NCBI GenBank assembly: GCA_032622095.1
Contig: CP136061.1
Location: forward strand, 95,479,345 to 95,543,344
Source: Siphonodentalium dalli
Lineage: Eukaryota; Mollusca; Scaphopoda; Gadilida; Siphonodentaliidae
Reading direction: 5' to 3'
Length of the DNA stretch: 64,000 nt
Shown here: one piece after another, positions 21,241 through 32,609 of the stretch
Layout: every line of letters starts with the position of its first letter
Position numbering within the stretch: the first letter of the stretch is position 1
Notes under the pieces: model-generated
The model's database searches: none
The model's input: the letters and a program-made list of their open reading frames with translations, nothing else
Told to the model about the DNA's origin: nothing
Translations under genes and position numbers: made by a program

Positions 21241-24200
21241 GGACACTGGTATGGATCATGCGGGTGATGGATCGACTATCGGTGCTGCATGCCAGGACCA
21301 TAGCATTGCTAATGGTACTCATAACTGTACTGCTGGACATTCAACCAATTACCAAAGCAGGTGAGAATATTTATAGTATGAACCAGCTGTATCTTAACAG
21401 ATCATGTTATGTCTTAATCCGAATTGCTTTTTATTTTTTTTGTTCATTTTTTTTTAGTGCCACTTTAAATTTTCAGTGTTCCTAGTCAGAACTCATCATT
21501 CATACTCATCTTTGGGAAGTTTTCAAAATATGCGACATGTGTTCACTTCAACCTACGATTTCTCAGCCATATCTCTGAATATCAAATCATGCCTTCTATG
21601 AGTTGAATAGGGCATTCAGATAACGCCTTTGCGACGCGTGCGTTTCAGTGTTAACTATACCAAGCTCTGAGACATGAGCAACACGTGCGATGTGCCAATC
21701 GTGTTCAACGCACGTTCCGTATTTTGTTTGTGCACCACAGAGGCCGCATACCTTTATAAATGGAAAATTACGTCACTTGGCTTTTTGACTACCGCAAAGT
21801 CGCCTCTGTAACAATTTATTCATTTAAACATAGCTCCGATTGGCAAAATAAATATTCTCTTGTTGCAGGTGGGATAATATATGGAAGTGTGTTTTGTTTT
21901 CGTTAGCTCACCTGATACGAAGTATCATGGGGAGCTACAGTCGTCACATATTGTACGTTAGTCAACAATTTCTTTAAATGACTTCTTCTCCAAAACCCCT
22001 TGGTCGATTTTGCTCAAATTTGGTGTGGGAGTGGGCGACTGGTTTTCAGATTTGTTAAAATTAGGTCAATATGTTGAAAGGGACTTATTTGGGTGCAACT
22101 TTAATCTTCTTCTCAAGAACCACCAGGTGGATTTCTTTCAAACTTGATCTGGAGCATTATTGGTACTCATAGTTTCAGATTTGTTCAAGGCATTATGCTC
22201 GAATGATTTTAAGGGGCCATTAGGGCCCTTTGAAAATAGTGGTTTTGGGTTTGACTTGGAAAAATATGTTTTCTCAAGATAAACATGGTGGCTTGGCCCA
22301 TTTCGCTCAAATTTGTTGTGCATGTGCCTTGGGTGACTGGTATTCAGATATGTTAACATTAGGTCAATATGTTCATACCGGTAAGGGGGCAAAAGGGGCT
22401 TATTTGGGTGAAATTAAAAAAAATTGGTTTCCTCAAGAACCACTAAGTGGATTTCTTTCAAACTTGGTCTGGAGCATTACAATTTACTGGAACCCATATT
22501 TTCAGATTAGTTCAAGGCGTCATGCTTGACTGATTTAAAGGGTCGCAGGGCTCTCTGAAACTAGGGTTTTTGGGTTCGATGCAGCTTTTCAAATTGGAAA
22601 AATATGTTTTTCTCAAGAAAAACATGGTGGAATTCTTCCAAATTTGGTTTGGAACATTAATGGGAGACCTAGTATCAGATTTGTTTACCATTATGTTGGT
22701 GGGGCCAAACAATTTGTTATTTTTTTCTATTTTTTAAGGACGACCATGGCCAGCTGGGTGCAGCCCAGCCACACATTTGTTGAGTAGCAACAAATGCGCT
22801 GGTCGTCCTTATACTGAGTTCACTTTCAAACATGGGTGCCGCCATCTTGAATTTGAGGGGGCCTTCATCTTGGTCGTCCTTATACTGAGTTCGCTTTCGA
22901 ACATGGGTGCCACCATCTTGAATTTGAGGGGCCGCCATCTTGGAACGTCATTGCAGTTAAATTAAAACTACAAAATGTTACTTTTCATATAGCCAACATA
23001 ACAGTAATCATTACGTTAAGGCATTACATGGTTTATTCTTTGCACGTTTATGTAAACTATTAGGTGACATCACAGATATGTTGTATCCAAAGCGACGTCA
23101 TATTGGCACGCACATTTCCCCGCGAAATTTCCCCAACTAAAATTTCAATGATAGAAATATGAAGCTTACGGCACTACACCATGTCAGGTGAGCATCCCAG
23201 CCGCCTCTAGTCAACTAGATATTGTGTATGAATAAAAGTTGAGTGCATCGTGCATGTATATATGCAAAATTTTCTCCTGTTCCAGCAGGCCTAATGTTTT
23301 GAGGTCCGGTAAATACTGGGGTGTTCTACCGGTACATTAATTTAAAATTGAGGATTATGTAAATAAGGCCTGAAAGCTAATCCATTTGAAGCTTATATCT
23401 GCATTGTAATATTTTAAAACCTTCTTTTCTAGCTCATCTGAAAATGACAAGTCTTCTGTTGATTCATCTGACTCTGAAAACATGGACAGTGATGGATCTG
23501 GAGAATTTGAAGCCGACGTTGAATCAGAATGGTGTTGTCGGTATGACCAAGATATTTACAACTCACATGTGGCTGATGAGAAAGTAACAGAAGATTTAAC
23601 AATACTACAGTGGTTGGCGATGAATTTTCACCTATTCGTTCTCCACCCTACTATGAGCAAAGCAGCCTTTAGTCATATTCTGGAGATGCAAAGTGTGCTA
23701 CATCATGACAAAAGTGTCATGCCAAATTCTTATTATAATGCACGCAAGATTATTGAACCATTTCTTATCAAGAAATTTGTTTACCATGTCTGTGTCAATG
23801 ACTGCATAATATTTAGAGGAGAGTATGAAGACGTTGAAATTTGTCCAATTTGTAAGGAGGAAAGGTACAAGATGGACAGATCTAGATCTATAGCTAGTGG
23901 CCGAAATAAAAACAATTCAACAGGACGTCGCAGATTTGTGTACATTCCTATAGGCCCGAGAATTGCAAGAATGTTTGGTGAAGTGAACCTGGCACAGCTG
24001 GTACAATCCCACCCTGGAAACACTGATACATGTAGTGATGGTAAAATGTCTGATATTCATGATTCGCCAATCTGGAAGGAGCTGTATTCTGTGCAGGGTC
24101 ACTTCAAAGGTGACAAAAATGGGTTATCCTTTGCATTGGAACTGGATGGTGTCAACCCGTTCCACAATATTGGTGCTATATACTCTATGACTCCAATTAT

Positions 24201-26139
24201 GCTCACATTGTTAAACCTACCGAGACATGTGAGGAACGCATTCGGAAACATAAACCTTGTGGGAATAATTCCAGGAAATGGACGTTCAGAAGCAAAAAAC
24301 ATTGATCCTTACATTGAGATCTTAGTCGATGAGTTGATTTTCATTTCTGGCTACTCGGCATTTAATAGTTATGAAAAAGCTCCTATAGAGGTGAAAGTGA
24401 AACTTCTGCTCTTTGTTTTAGACTATCCAGGCCTTTCAAAACTTTTTCATCAACAGGGAAGTGGTAGTTTGTCTGGATGCCATTGGTGTATGGTCAGAGG
24501 TAGAAAATGCAAACATTTAGATAAGGTTATTTACTTGTCCAACAGATCTTTTCTGGATACAGGAGATTCTCTGAGACTTGATGATAAAAATTTCAGCGTA
24601 AAGTCGACCGATTTTTCTGAGAAGCCAGACCTACGCGATTCAAGAAATGAGTTGGCCTACCGTAAAGCATTTCAAGGGGCATCAAATAAAACAAATTCAA
24701 ATAAAGTTGCTAGTGCGACAGGCTGCAAGAGTACATATCCTTTAATGCGTTTACCAGGACATTCGAGAATTGAGAGCACCCTGCCAGATGCATGCCACAC
24801 CATAAAGGATGCAATACAGAACATTATGAATGTTATAGTACAAAACAAAAAAGTTAACATGGCCAAAGTCATAAGTGCTGAACAGAATTATGGTAGGCTT
24901 CATAATTCAGTATTGGATGTGGTAACTTCTGATGATGGGCCAGTATGTAAAAAGAGGAAGTTGCAAAAACCAGAACTTCCATATGTGTTGACAAAATCTG
25001 AGTTGAATATCGCTGACCAACGTGCAAGTAGTTTAAGGGTGCCATCTGACTTTGGCTTGAAACCGTCCAAATTCATTTCAAATACCAGCAGCTTGAAATC
25101 ACACGACTGGAAACAGTTAGGCTCTCAAGAAATTCTAAAGTTTTGTCTAAAAGGGGCCCTTGAGCCACGATGTAGAGGAACGTTATTTTCCCTACTTGAT
25201 TGCGTGGCAGACATGTGTCAGGAATGTTTGTCTATTGACGATATCAATGACTTGAAAGTAAAAATCAACACAGCACTAGCGCTACTGGAAAGAGACTTCC
25301 CACTACACATACAGAATATAACTACACACATTCTGCATCATATTCCAGAGGGGATGGTCCGATATGGACCTGTGTACAGCACATGGATGTGGGTCTATGA
25401 ACGCTTCAATTCCTGGATTTGCAAACGTGTACAAAACAAAAGATATCCGGAGGCAACTGTTGTGGAAACATTTCTCATTCATGATTGGTGTAACTTCATG
25501 ATTTCTTCGGGTCGACTCCCATTGCATGCATTGAAGAGCTGCTCAATGTTCACTTCGAGCTTTTTTGATGATGGTGATGCAAATAATAGTAAACAGCGAC
25601 AGAAACAATTATATGTGCTTAGAAGAAAAAAGCTTAAAAATTTACACAAACAGCTGGGCAAGGAAAATTGTGATGGAAAGTGTTCAGTGTATAGATATTT
25701 TGTTCACAAAGAATCAAATCCTAAGACAATGCGAATACGCACATACACTTCGCAATCAAAAGAATTACTCTCTGCAAAAAGTATGTCGTCATTCATATGT
25801 GCAGAATTCCAGCGAGGAACGCAGAAGCAAAAGTTGTGTTCTGGAAAGTTTGCATTCTTTGGTAGAATTGATTTCTTCGTTGAACATATGAGTGAAAATA
25901 ATAGTGCAATCAACACACTTGCATTTGTTAATTGGTATGATAACATCAGAGTTGACCATGACTCTGGTCTGTGGTACACAGACATGAATACTGCAGGTGG
26001 CAATTCAAAAAAATCTTTTATTTTAACAAAACTCATGTCGGATCCTCTTGTGACTGCTGTTGAAGATGGTTGTCTGTGGTTTCTTGGTAATACACCCCAG
26101 CCTAATGACTTTAAATATAATCATACAGTGAGAGATTGA
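21241..26139 (+). CDS. EnSpm/CACTA (TNP2-DUF4218) transposase, open main exon
   Basis: The main exon 23433-26139 is open throughout; from ATG 23482 it gives 885 codons ending TGA 26137-26139. By residue of that reading: CVNDC and CPIC (104-124) suggest a zinc module; LELDGVNPF (219-227) is the conserved acidic 'DG' block of TNP2; IPGNG (263-267) with EILVDEL; LDYPGL (313-318); GCHWC (332-336). From about 535 to 680 it matches DUF4218: KSHDWKQL, HHIPEGMVRYGPVYSTWMW, YERF, PEATVVETFL. An upstream exon 21241-21360 lies between TTTTTGCAG and GTGAGAAT; its one convincing frame is open for 39 codons (DTGMDHAGDGS...) and ends with AG, which joins the C of 23433 as a Ser codon, then SSENDKSSVDSSDSEN. 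True start and earlier exons are not identified. Its intron contains another repeat element. It may encode a functional transposase, but terminal CACTA repeats were not found. Confidence 0.82.
21904..23193. mobile_element. AGCTCACCTGA element inside the transposase intron
   Basis: The left end TTAGCTCACCTGATACGAAG is inverted at the right end as ATGTCAGGTGAGC (23193). The interior holds repeated motifs such as TTTGGGTTCGA, GAAAAATATGTTTTCTCAAG and TTTCAGATTTGTTCAAGG. Near 22737-22800 is a short hairpin (AAGGACGACCATGGCC ... GGTCGTCCTT), and at about 22795-22945 a 75-bp duplication with GCCATCTTGAATTTGAGGGG. It has no protein-coding content. A related but left-truncated copy lies at about 28455-29414. 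Confidence 0.7.
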
Positions 26140-26239
26140 GTCATGGACCAACAAATATAGGCAAATTTAACTGTATACATTACATTGTACTAAACCCATA
26201 TTGATGTTTAGAGGCGTCATCACTTTGAGTAAGGTATAC

Positions 26240-26801
26240 AGCCCGCATTTCCCCGGCCTCTGCTCGCTAAGACATTCGGATAGATAATGATGCTAGACAG
26301 ATCGCCCGAGAGCACTCCCATAGGCCTCCTATAGCGGGATTACGTCGCCACAAATGGTTTGTTCACATTTAGTAATTGGTGTGTTTTTTTTAAAGTATAG
26401 AGAAGACGATAAAATATATTAGCAATTGATGAGACAACTAAATCATTGACCAATACAACAGTGTAAATGAATTGTAAAGGTACGAAGCAAAGGATTTTTT
26501 ACATTTATCGAGTGACATCCAAAATAGCGTTGAATGTAATATATATATAAACAAAGCTTTGTGAACTTAATTCAACTTGCTAGCTATATGGACAGCTAAT
26601 TTACCAGGACTGTTGATGTATCACACATTGTAATCGGAAGACACTGATCTTTCCAACTATAGTACTATACCAGGGTTTTGGTTCAAGAATATCTGAGTGG
26701 AAATCCTGTTATAGGATGGCTACGGGAGCACTCCCGGGCTCTGTCGACCATTTATATCTAACCGAATGTCTTAGTGAGCAGAGGCCGGGGAAACGCGGGC
26801 T
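26240..26801. mobile_element. 562-bp inverted-repeat element, AGCCCGC ends
   Basis: About 100 bp at the left (AGCCCGCATTTCCCCGGCCT, CTAAGACATTCGG, GAGCACTCCC) is inverted at the right (GAGCACTCCC, CCGAATGTCTTAG, AGGCCGGGGAAACGCGGGCT). Flanking TTTAGAGGC occurs on both outer sides in the same orientation. The 360-bp interior is AT-rich and non-coding. It starts only 100 bp after the transposase stop codon. Confidence 0.75.
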
Positions 26802-26913
26802 AAGTAAGCTTTAGAGGCATTCTTCGAGTGTTCTTAATGCTACTGATCATGACATGGTTACATGGTGAATGAGTCGATTTCATTGGATCAGTTTTAATAA
26901 TGCAGTACATCTA

Positions 26914-27696
26914 CCTTACTCGTATTTGAATTCGCGCAGTACTTTTAGCGTGACCATGAAATTAAAACTGAGTGATAAAAAGTATGATACAAAAGTTTAT
27001 CGATAATTTTATTTCAAATTCTATTAGATTCTTAGATTGGAACTCTCTATAATTGTTCTGTATTTCAGACGTCTGAAAGCAGTAAACTGACTAAATGTCG
27101 GAGAAATTATTATTATCGGAAATGGCATTACATTACAGGTGGTCTATATGTTCACAACTTTCTAGTTCAAATTTGGAACTGATACTATGTATCCATGGAG
27201 CTGTCGTCCATTGTATATAAAATTGATTTACCTTTGCTATTCCCAGGAACACAAAATGTTGGGTAATAGTCTTTGAGAATGTGTTTGAACTTTGAAGTTT
27301 CAGATTTGCATGCAGTATATAGATACTATTATTTACGAGGTTTTTGTGGAACATAAAATTATAGCAGCGTTCGCAGTTTTAAACTTTATCAGATCAATTG
27401 AACCATATATATGAGGTAACATGTCTTAAGATATACATCAAGCAACGAAGTATAACCACTAAATTGATGTTCTGCACCTGCTATGATATTTGGCACAGAC
27501 CACATTTCCATTCACTTCTACATGTATACCTTTTTGCAACATTTCCGCATGGATTCTATATATTCTGAACAACTTAAAATAAAACTGTCAGCTTTAAATT
27601 CGCATCAGGGTGCGCGAATTCAAAATGTGCGAATTTAAAACTGAGTGAAAAATAGGTACTACATGTACATGTACGTGAATTTAAATACGAGTAAGG
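26914..27696. mobile_element. TA-flanked TIR element (mariner-like MITE)
   Basis: Ends CCTTACTCGTATTTGAATTC and its inverse AATTTAAATACGAGTAAGG, with TA on both sides (26912-26913 and 27697-27698). The terminal inverted repeat is about 24 bp with two mismatches. Both halves contain AAATTAAAACTGAGTGA or AATTTAAAACTGAGTGA. No transposase ORF is present. A TA duplication is typical of Tc1/mariner, which is the basis for the name. Confidence 0.75.
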
Positions 27697-27796
27697 TATA
27701 TAGCTTTATTGAAGACCTATTCCCAATAAAGGATAGAAAACCACATAATGCCTTAATTTCAAATTTGTATGGCAGACATGTGTCCATATAGATTAA

Positions 27797-28267
27797 AGGT
27801 ACTCAATCCGATAAAACTCCTCCCAATTACTATTTCAATGGCTTCGGGGGGTCAAAAATATTTGATTCGAGTCGAGGAAGTCACCCATCAAAGCTCAGAT
27901 TTGTTAGATATCGATTTTAGAAATCTATTATTTTTCATTATCGGGAATACTTTCTGGCCCAGAACGCAGTCAAAATTGCGTTATTATTACCACTTGATTT
28001 TAGAGTTATCCATCCTTGTCTGTTTGAATAGAGTTTTGGTGTACACATCTCGAGCAGGATATGAAATTGACGGCAATTATTAGTATCTCGAGAATATAAC
28101 AAATTTCAAAAATCAATATCTAATAACTCTGAGCTTTGTTTGATGGGTTCCTCGACTCGAAGCAAATATTTGTTACCCCCAAAGAAATAGTAATATAGGA
28201 CCCTCTGATCGGATTGTTGTTGTTGGAATCTGTTGAGATGGGGACCCTCTGTTCGGATTGAGTACCT
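27797..28267. mobile_element. TTAA-flanked foldback element
   Basis: AGGTACTCAATCCGA at the left is inverted as TCGGATTGAGTACCT at the right, with TTAA at 27793-27796 and 28268-28271. Arms extend inward with CGAGTCGAGGAA / TTCCTCGACTCG and AAAGCTCAGA / TCTGAGCTTT, so it folds over most of its 471 bp. It shares ACCACTTGATTTTAGAGTTA with 19160. TTAA duplication is used by piggyBac and Kolobok; the AGG end does not fit the piggyBac MITE family seen elsewhere here. Confidence 0.75.
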
Positions 28268-28454
28268 TTAAGCAACATAAATTGTTCCTGTTTTGACGTC
28301 AGTGTGTAATTAACACAGAATCGCACACTTGTGGGATGGCTTTGGTGCAGTATGGCACTCAATTTGACGACACTACCCCCAGTGCTTCATGACATCATAG
28401 ACTCGTGCCATAACCATCAAAGCCTTCACACATGTACAAGTGTAATGTGGGGTT

Positions 28455-29414
28455 CTGTGAAAGTAGGATTTTTGGGTTCGACTTGCAAAAATCTGTTTTC
28501 TCAACATATACATAGTGGCTCGGCTGATTTTGCTCAAATTTAGTGTGAACGTGCCTTGGGTGACTGGTATTCGGATTTGTTAAAATTAGGTCAATATGTC
28601 GATAAAGGGGTCGGGTGTATTTGGGTACAACTTTAAAAAAATCTTTTTTCTCACAAACCACTAGGTGGAATTCTTTCATACTTGGTCTGTAGCATTATTG
28701 AAACCTATAGTTTCAGATTTGTCCAAGGTATCATGCTTAACTGATTTTAAAGGGCTAGCTATAGGGCTCTCTGAAAATAGGGTTTTTGGGTTCGACTTGG
28801 AAAAATCTGTTTTCTCAAGAAATACATGGTGGAATTCTTCCACATTCGGTTTGGAACATTAATGTGACAACTAGTATCAGATTTGTTTACCATTATTTTT
28901 TCTGGGCTTTTCAGCTCATTTCTAAAAAAAAAAATTTGGATTTAATTAATTTGGTTTTATATCTTGGTTTTTTGTTCTGACCCCCTTGATAAAGAATATA
29001 TTTTTTCTTCAACGCCACAGTAGTCAAGTGGGCTCAAATTTGATCTGCAATATCTATGGGGGAGTAGAACTTTTGTTGAAACCACCTCAACATTAATTTA
29101 ATAGACCCAAGGCCATAAAATTTAAACCCATTTGCTGACGCACATTTTGAAAATATTGTGTGTCACTGTGAAACTGATATTTGTTGAAATGAGTGGGTTG
29201 GTAACTTATAATGTGCGCCAGAACCTCTGGTGACAAGCCTGTGACTAATATTGCCATGAAAGTGCTTGCTCGATAAATTGAGCCCCCCAATCAAGTGACA
29301 ATATATCACATTTTATCGTATAGTCTATATATTATATATCGTAAAGTTACTAAGGCTCGAATTAGTTTCTCCTTTTGAAAACAAGCATATAGCACCGATG
29401 CATGTCAGGTGAGC
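28455..29414. mobile_element. Left-truncated copy of the AGCTCACCTGA element
   Basis: Shares GTGCCTTGGGTGACTGGTAT, GGTCAATATGT, TTTTTGGGTTCGACTTG and GGTGGAATTCTT with the element at 21904-23193, and ends in CATGTCAGGTGAGC. The GCTCACCTGA left end is missing. Confidence 0.7.
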
Positions 29415-30180
29415 GTCCCAGCTGCCCTGGCGGCTCTAGTTTGAAAATACTATGGTTGGCATCACATAATATAGCTATAGTGTATATCATATATATCAAA
29501 CTATCCAATTAATAAAACACACTGATCATCAGACATGATTCCATTTCTATCCATGAAAACTGTTTTGCTTTTGGGTTGTATTGGTATTTTATATATAAAA
29601 GCAGTTTAACAAGCTTAAGTTGCACAGGCACAACTTGTACATTCCAATTTATTTCATTAGAATCTAAAAGAAACCACATTTGGAAAGTGATGAACATCAA
29701 TTTTCCTATTCCAATAAGATGGGGGTGTTAATTAATATTTACACTTCTACCTGCACTTCTGCTACCGAGACTGAATCAAGTCTTCTGTTTGGTCAGGAAC
29801 TGATCAGCTGATAGAGCAACCGTAATGCATAAAGTATGAAAGAAGTTGACACCTGCTTCACATGTGTAACGTAGCAATTACGTTAACAACGCGCCTGTCG
29901 CTTTTAACATTCTATTTTTCACTAGAAAACGGTGCAAATCACATGTGCAAATCATTCATTTTATTCAATAATCGAAACAAATTTCCATTGAATGTTCTTT
30001 TTGGTGTGTAAATATAAATAATGTTTCCTGTATTTCCATGCGTTATGAAATCAGGTTGGTCTGACAAAGTTATGTGAGGAGCGCTTCAGCGCTACACACT
30101 GCAACCTGCTTTCATACATCGATCATATCTAGAAATACAGGAAGCAAACTTTCAGTTCTTAATGAGTTTGATGGGCATTC
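29415..30180. other. Non-coding spacer
   Basis: AT-rich with no recognised gene or terminal repeats. Confidence 0.45.
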
Positions 30181-30780
30181 ATTTTTCAAATTCTATGTTA
30201 ATGGCCATTAACCACCATAGGTACATCATTTAGGGCCCTTAATTTTTTTATTACTAAGTTAATGGGCATTAAACACCAGCACTATTGAGGTGATAGCCAT
30301 TAATTTTTCAAAATTATTAGATAATGGCCATTAAACACCAAAATGCATATAATTAATGGTCATTAACATATAATTAATGAGCATCAAGTTTTCAAATCAT
30401 ACTTTAATGGCCATTAACCATCATGGATGTACAACAGTTGGTATCAATTTCTCAAAGTACTTAATTAATGGCCATTAAACACTCAAATACATATAAGATG
30501 GATAATAGCCATTAAAATATTAGAGACTATGGCCATTAAATTGTGGTCTTTACAAATTTTAAGGGCATCTAATGGCCATTAACAATACATTGTTGATGAT
30601 TAATGGGAAATATGGCAGTATTGGCCATTAAAATAACAAAATGTAATGGTTTTTAATGGGTTCTGGGAAACCCATTATTTTTTTTGTTACAAGAATTAAT
30701 GGCATAAAGTAATGGATTTATGATATTTAATGGAATTTTAATGGGATTTTAATGATATTTTAATGGGTTGTGTGTGCAGT
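30181..30780. repeat. Region saturated with AATGGCCATTAA palindromes
   Basis: About fifteen occurrences or close variants of AATGGCCATTAA in 600 bp (for example near 30200, 30258, 30314, 30404, 30466, 30527, 30570 and 30620), spaced irregularly by 20-60 bp and often followed by ACACC or CCATCATGG. Near the right end the word changes to TTTTAATGGG repeated. It stops at GTGTGTGCAGTA, where the LINE fragment begins. Confidence 0.75.
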
Positions 30781-30782
30781 AG

Positions 30783-31820
30783 TGATACTAGGTCCCTCAC
30801 TCTTTATACTATACATAAATGATATCTGCAACGTCTCATCACTTTTGAAAATTATCATGTTTGCAGATGACACAAATTTGTTCCTTAAAGGAAACAAATT
30901 AGAATCGCTAGGCAGGACCGTATCTTAAAACAAATTTCATGATATTCGTAAATAAGGAAGAAAAGACTGGAGACATAAATGTTAATATAAATGGCAGCAA
31001 GATTGAACGTGTGTATTCTACTAAATTTCTAGGTGTTCATATAGACTATAATCTAACTTGAACTGATCAAATCAAGCATATTCAAACTAAAATCTCCAAA
31101 AGCATGGCCGTGTTGCTACGAGTCAAAAAACAAATAGGCAAATCAGCACTTGTCTCACTATATCAGTGTTTAATTGTTCCTTATTTAAATTATTGCTGTG
31201 AAATCTGGGGAAATGTTTATAGCACCAGGCTTATCCCTCTCAGAAACCTTAAAAAAAAAGCAATGAGAATAATTGATGGAGCTGGATACAGAAGTCATAG
31301 TACTCCAATATCCAGAAGTATAAAATCCTGAAACTTGATGACTTGACCAAAATGAACACACTTGTTACAATGTATAAAGCTAAACATGAGCTTCTACCCC
31401 CTAATTTACAAACATTCTTTGTCACTGTCAAAGAATCACATAAGCACAACACGCGACAAATTGAAAATTTCAGAGTTAGTTACAGGAGAACCAATACCAA
31501 AGCATTTTGTACAAGAAACATTGGAACATCTCTATGGAATTCCTTAGATAAAAACCTAAAGAACTGCGAAAACACTTTTACATTTAAAAGAAAATATAAA
31601 CTTCTAGCATCCCCCCTTCAACATATCTTACTTCCATAATACCATATATCATATTAATACATTGGTATCACACTTCCTACTTTCTATTATTACTTCCTAT
31701 GTACTATGTTGAAATTGTATAACTATGTATAACTATGTTATTATTTGGCTATTGACAATTTGTCTATTGACAATTGTACATATATGTGTTGAATGAATAA
31801 ATAACTCAAACTCAAACAAT
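30783..31820 (+). pseudogene. 5'-truncated non-LTR retrotransposon (LINE)
   Basis: The reading starts inside reverse transcriptase: ILGPSLFILYINDICNV and FADDTNLFLKG (the catalytic xADD box) at 30785-30890. After a short deletion the thumb and C-terminal region follow: STKFLGVHIDYNL, SLYQCLIVPYLNYCCEIWG, KKAMRIIDGAGYRSHS, MYKAKHELLPPNL, and GTSLWNSLD, to TAA at 31637-31639. Breaks: a deletion near 30905-30950, an in-frame TGA near 31061, and a frame change near 31310. A 180-bp 3' UTR ends with AATAAATAACTCAAACTCAAAC, a simple tail instead of poly(A). The layout is jockey/CR1-like. Endonuclease and 5' part are missing, typical of incomplete reverse transcription. Confidence 0.85.
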
Positions 31821-32281
31821 GTTTTATTTTCTATTGGTAACTTCGCAAATTTATTCACGTGTAGTATACTTATGTACATGTAGTCTGCTCATTTGCTGCA
31901 CATTAATTGTTATGAAAATTGCCTTTGATTAACATTTTTGAAACATGTAGCTGGATATGATGTTGGTCCGTATTGTGTCTCATTTAAAACAAACAGTTCT
32001 TCTGGCAACTAACAACATGGATGATGGCAATTGAAAACAATTGGTTTAATATCTAACAATTTTATACCCGGTGGATACCAGTGAATCAAAATTGAAAATT
32101 GCACAATTTAGCTCATGGTATATTTGTTTGATGTTCAAATGTACAATTTGTACAGTCATAATTTACGCGTGAAGTGGGTGGGGCTTATACCAAGGGTGGT
32201 TATACAGTTTGTCACAATTTGATAAGGCAAATTATTATCCAACCTTGTTTCATATCTGACACCATATCACCGTTTCGAGAT
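31821..32281. other. Non-coding spacer
   Basis: No gene or repeat boundary recognised between the LINE tail and the next MITE. Confidence 0.45.
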
Positions 32282-32510
32282 ACAGTTAATGCTCTAAGTA
32301 ATCGACTTCTTAACCACAGAAGAAATATGGGTAACTTTTCAGGATTTAGTTGGAAATATGGCCATTCATCGGAAAGCTCTCCCCGAGAGCTTTCGGGGAG
32401 AGCTTTCCGATGAATGGCAACAAGATATATTTCTGAAATATTTCTAAATCCTGAAAAGTTACCCATAATTCTTCTGTGGTTAAGAAGTCGATTACTTAGA
32501 GAATTACTGT
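32282..32510. mobile_element. Foldback MITE (family H), complete
   Basis: ACAGTTAATGCTCTAAGTAA at the left and TTACTTAGAGAATTACTGT at the right, with arms of about 100 bp meeting at CTCTCCCCGAGAGCTTTCGGGGAGAG. The centre is a perfect 20-bp-class palindrome. Arms contain ATGGGTAACTTTTCAGGATT. Translations of the two strands are near mirror images, so the ORFs here are not genes. Confidence 0.88.
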
Positions 32511-32609
32511 AATTCATTGTTACAGGTGGGAGATCATTGGGGTGGATATACTGACATTGCCACCTCCAATATTGTGTTCAGTGGATGTACTAGTAGCATC
32601 TGCCATACT

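Noticed and set aside
23165-23185. CACTACA as the 5' terminus of the CACTA element
   Set aside because: The word lies at the end of the AGCTCACCTGA element, and no matching TGTAGTG end was found downstream of the gene.
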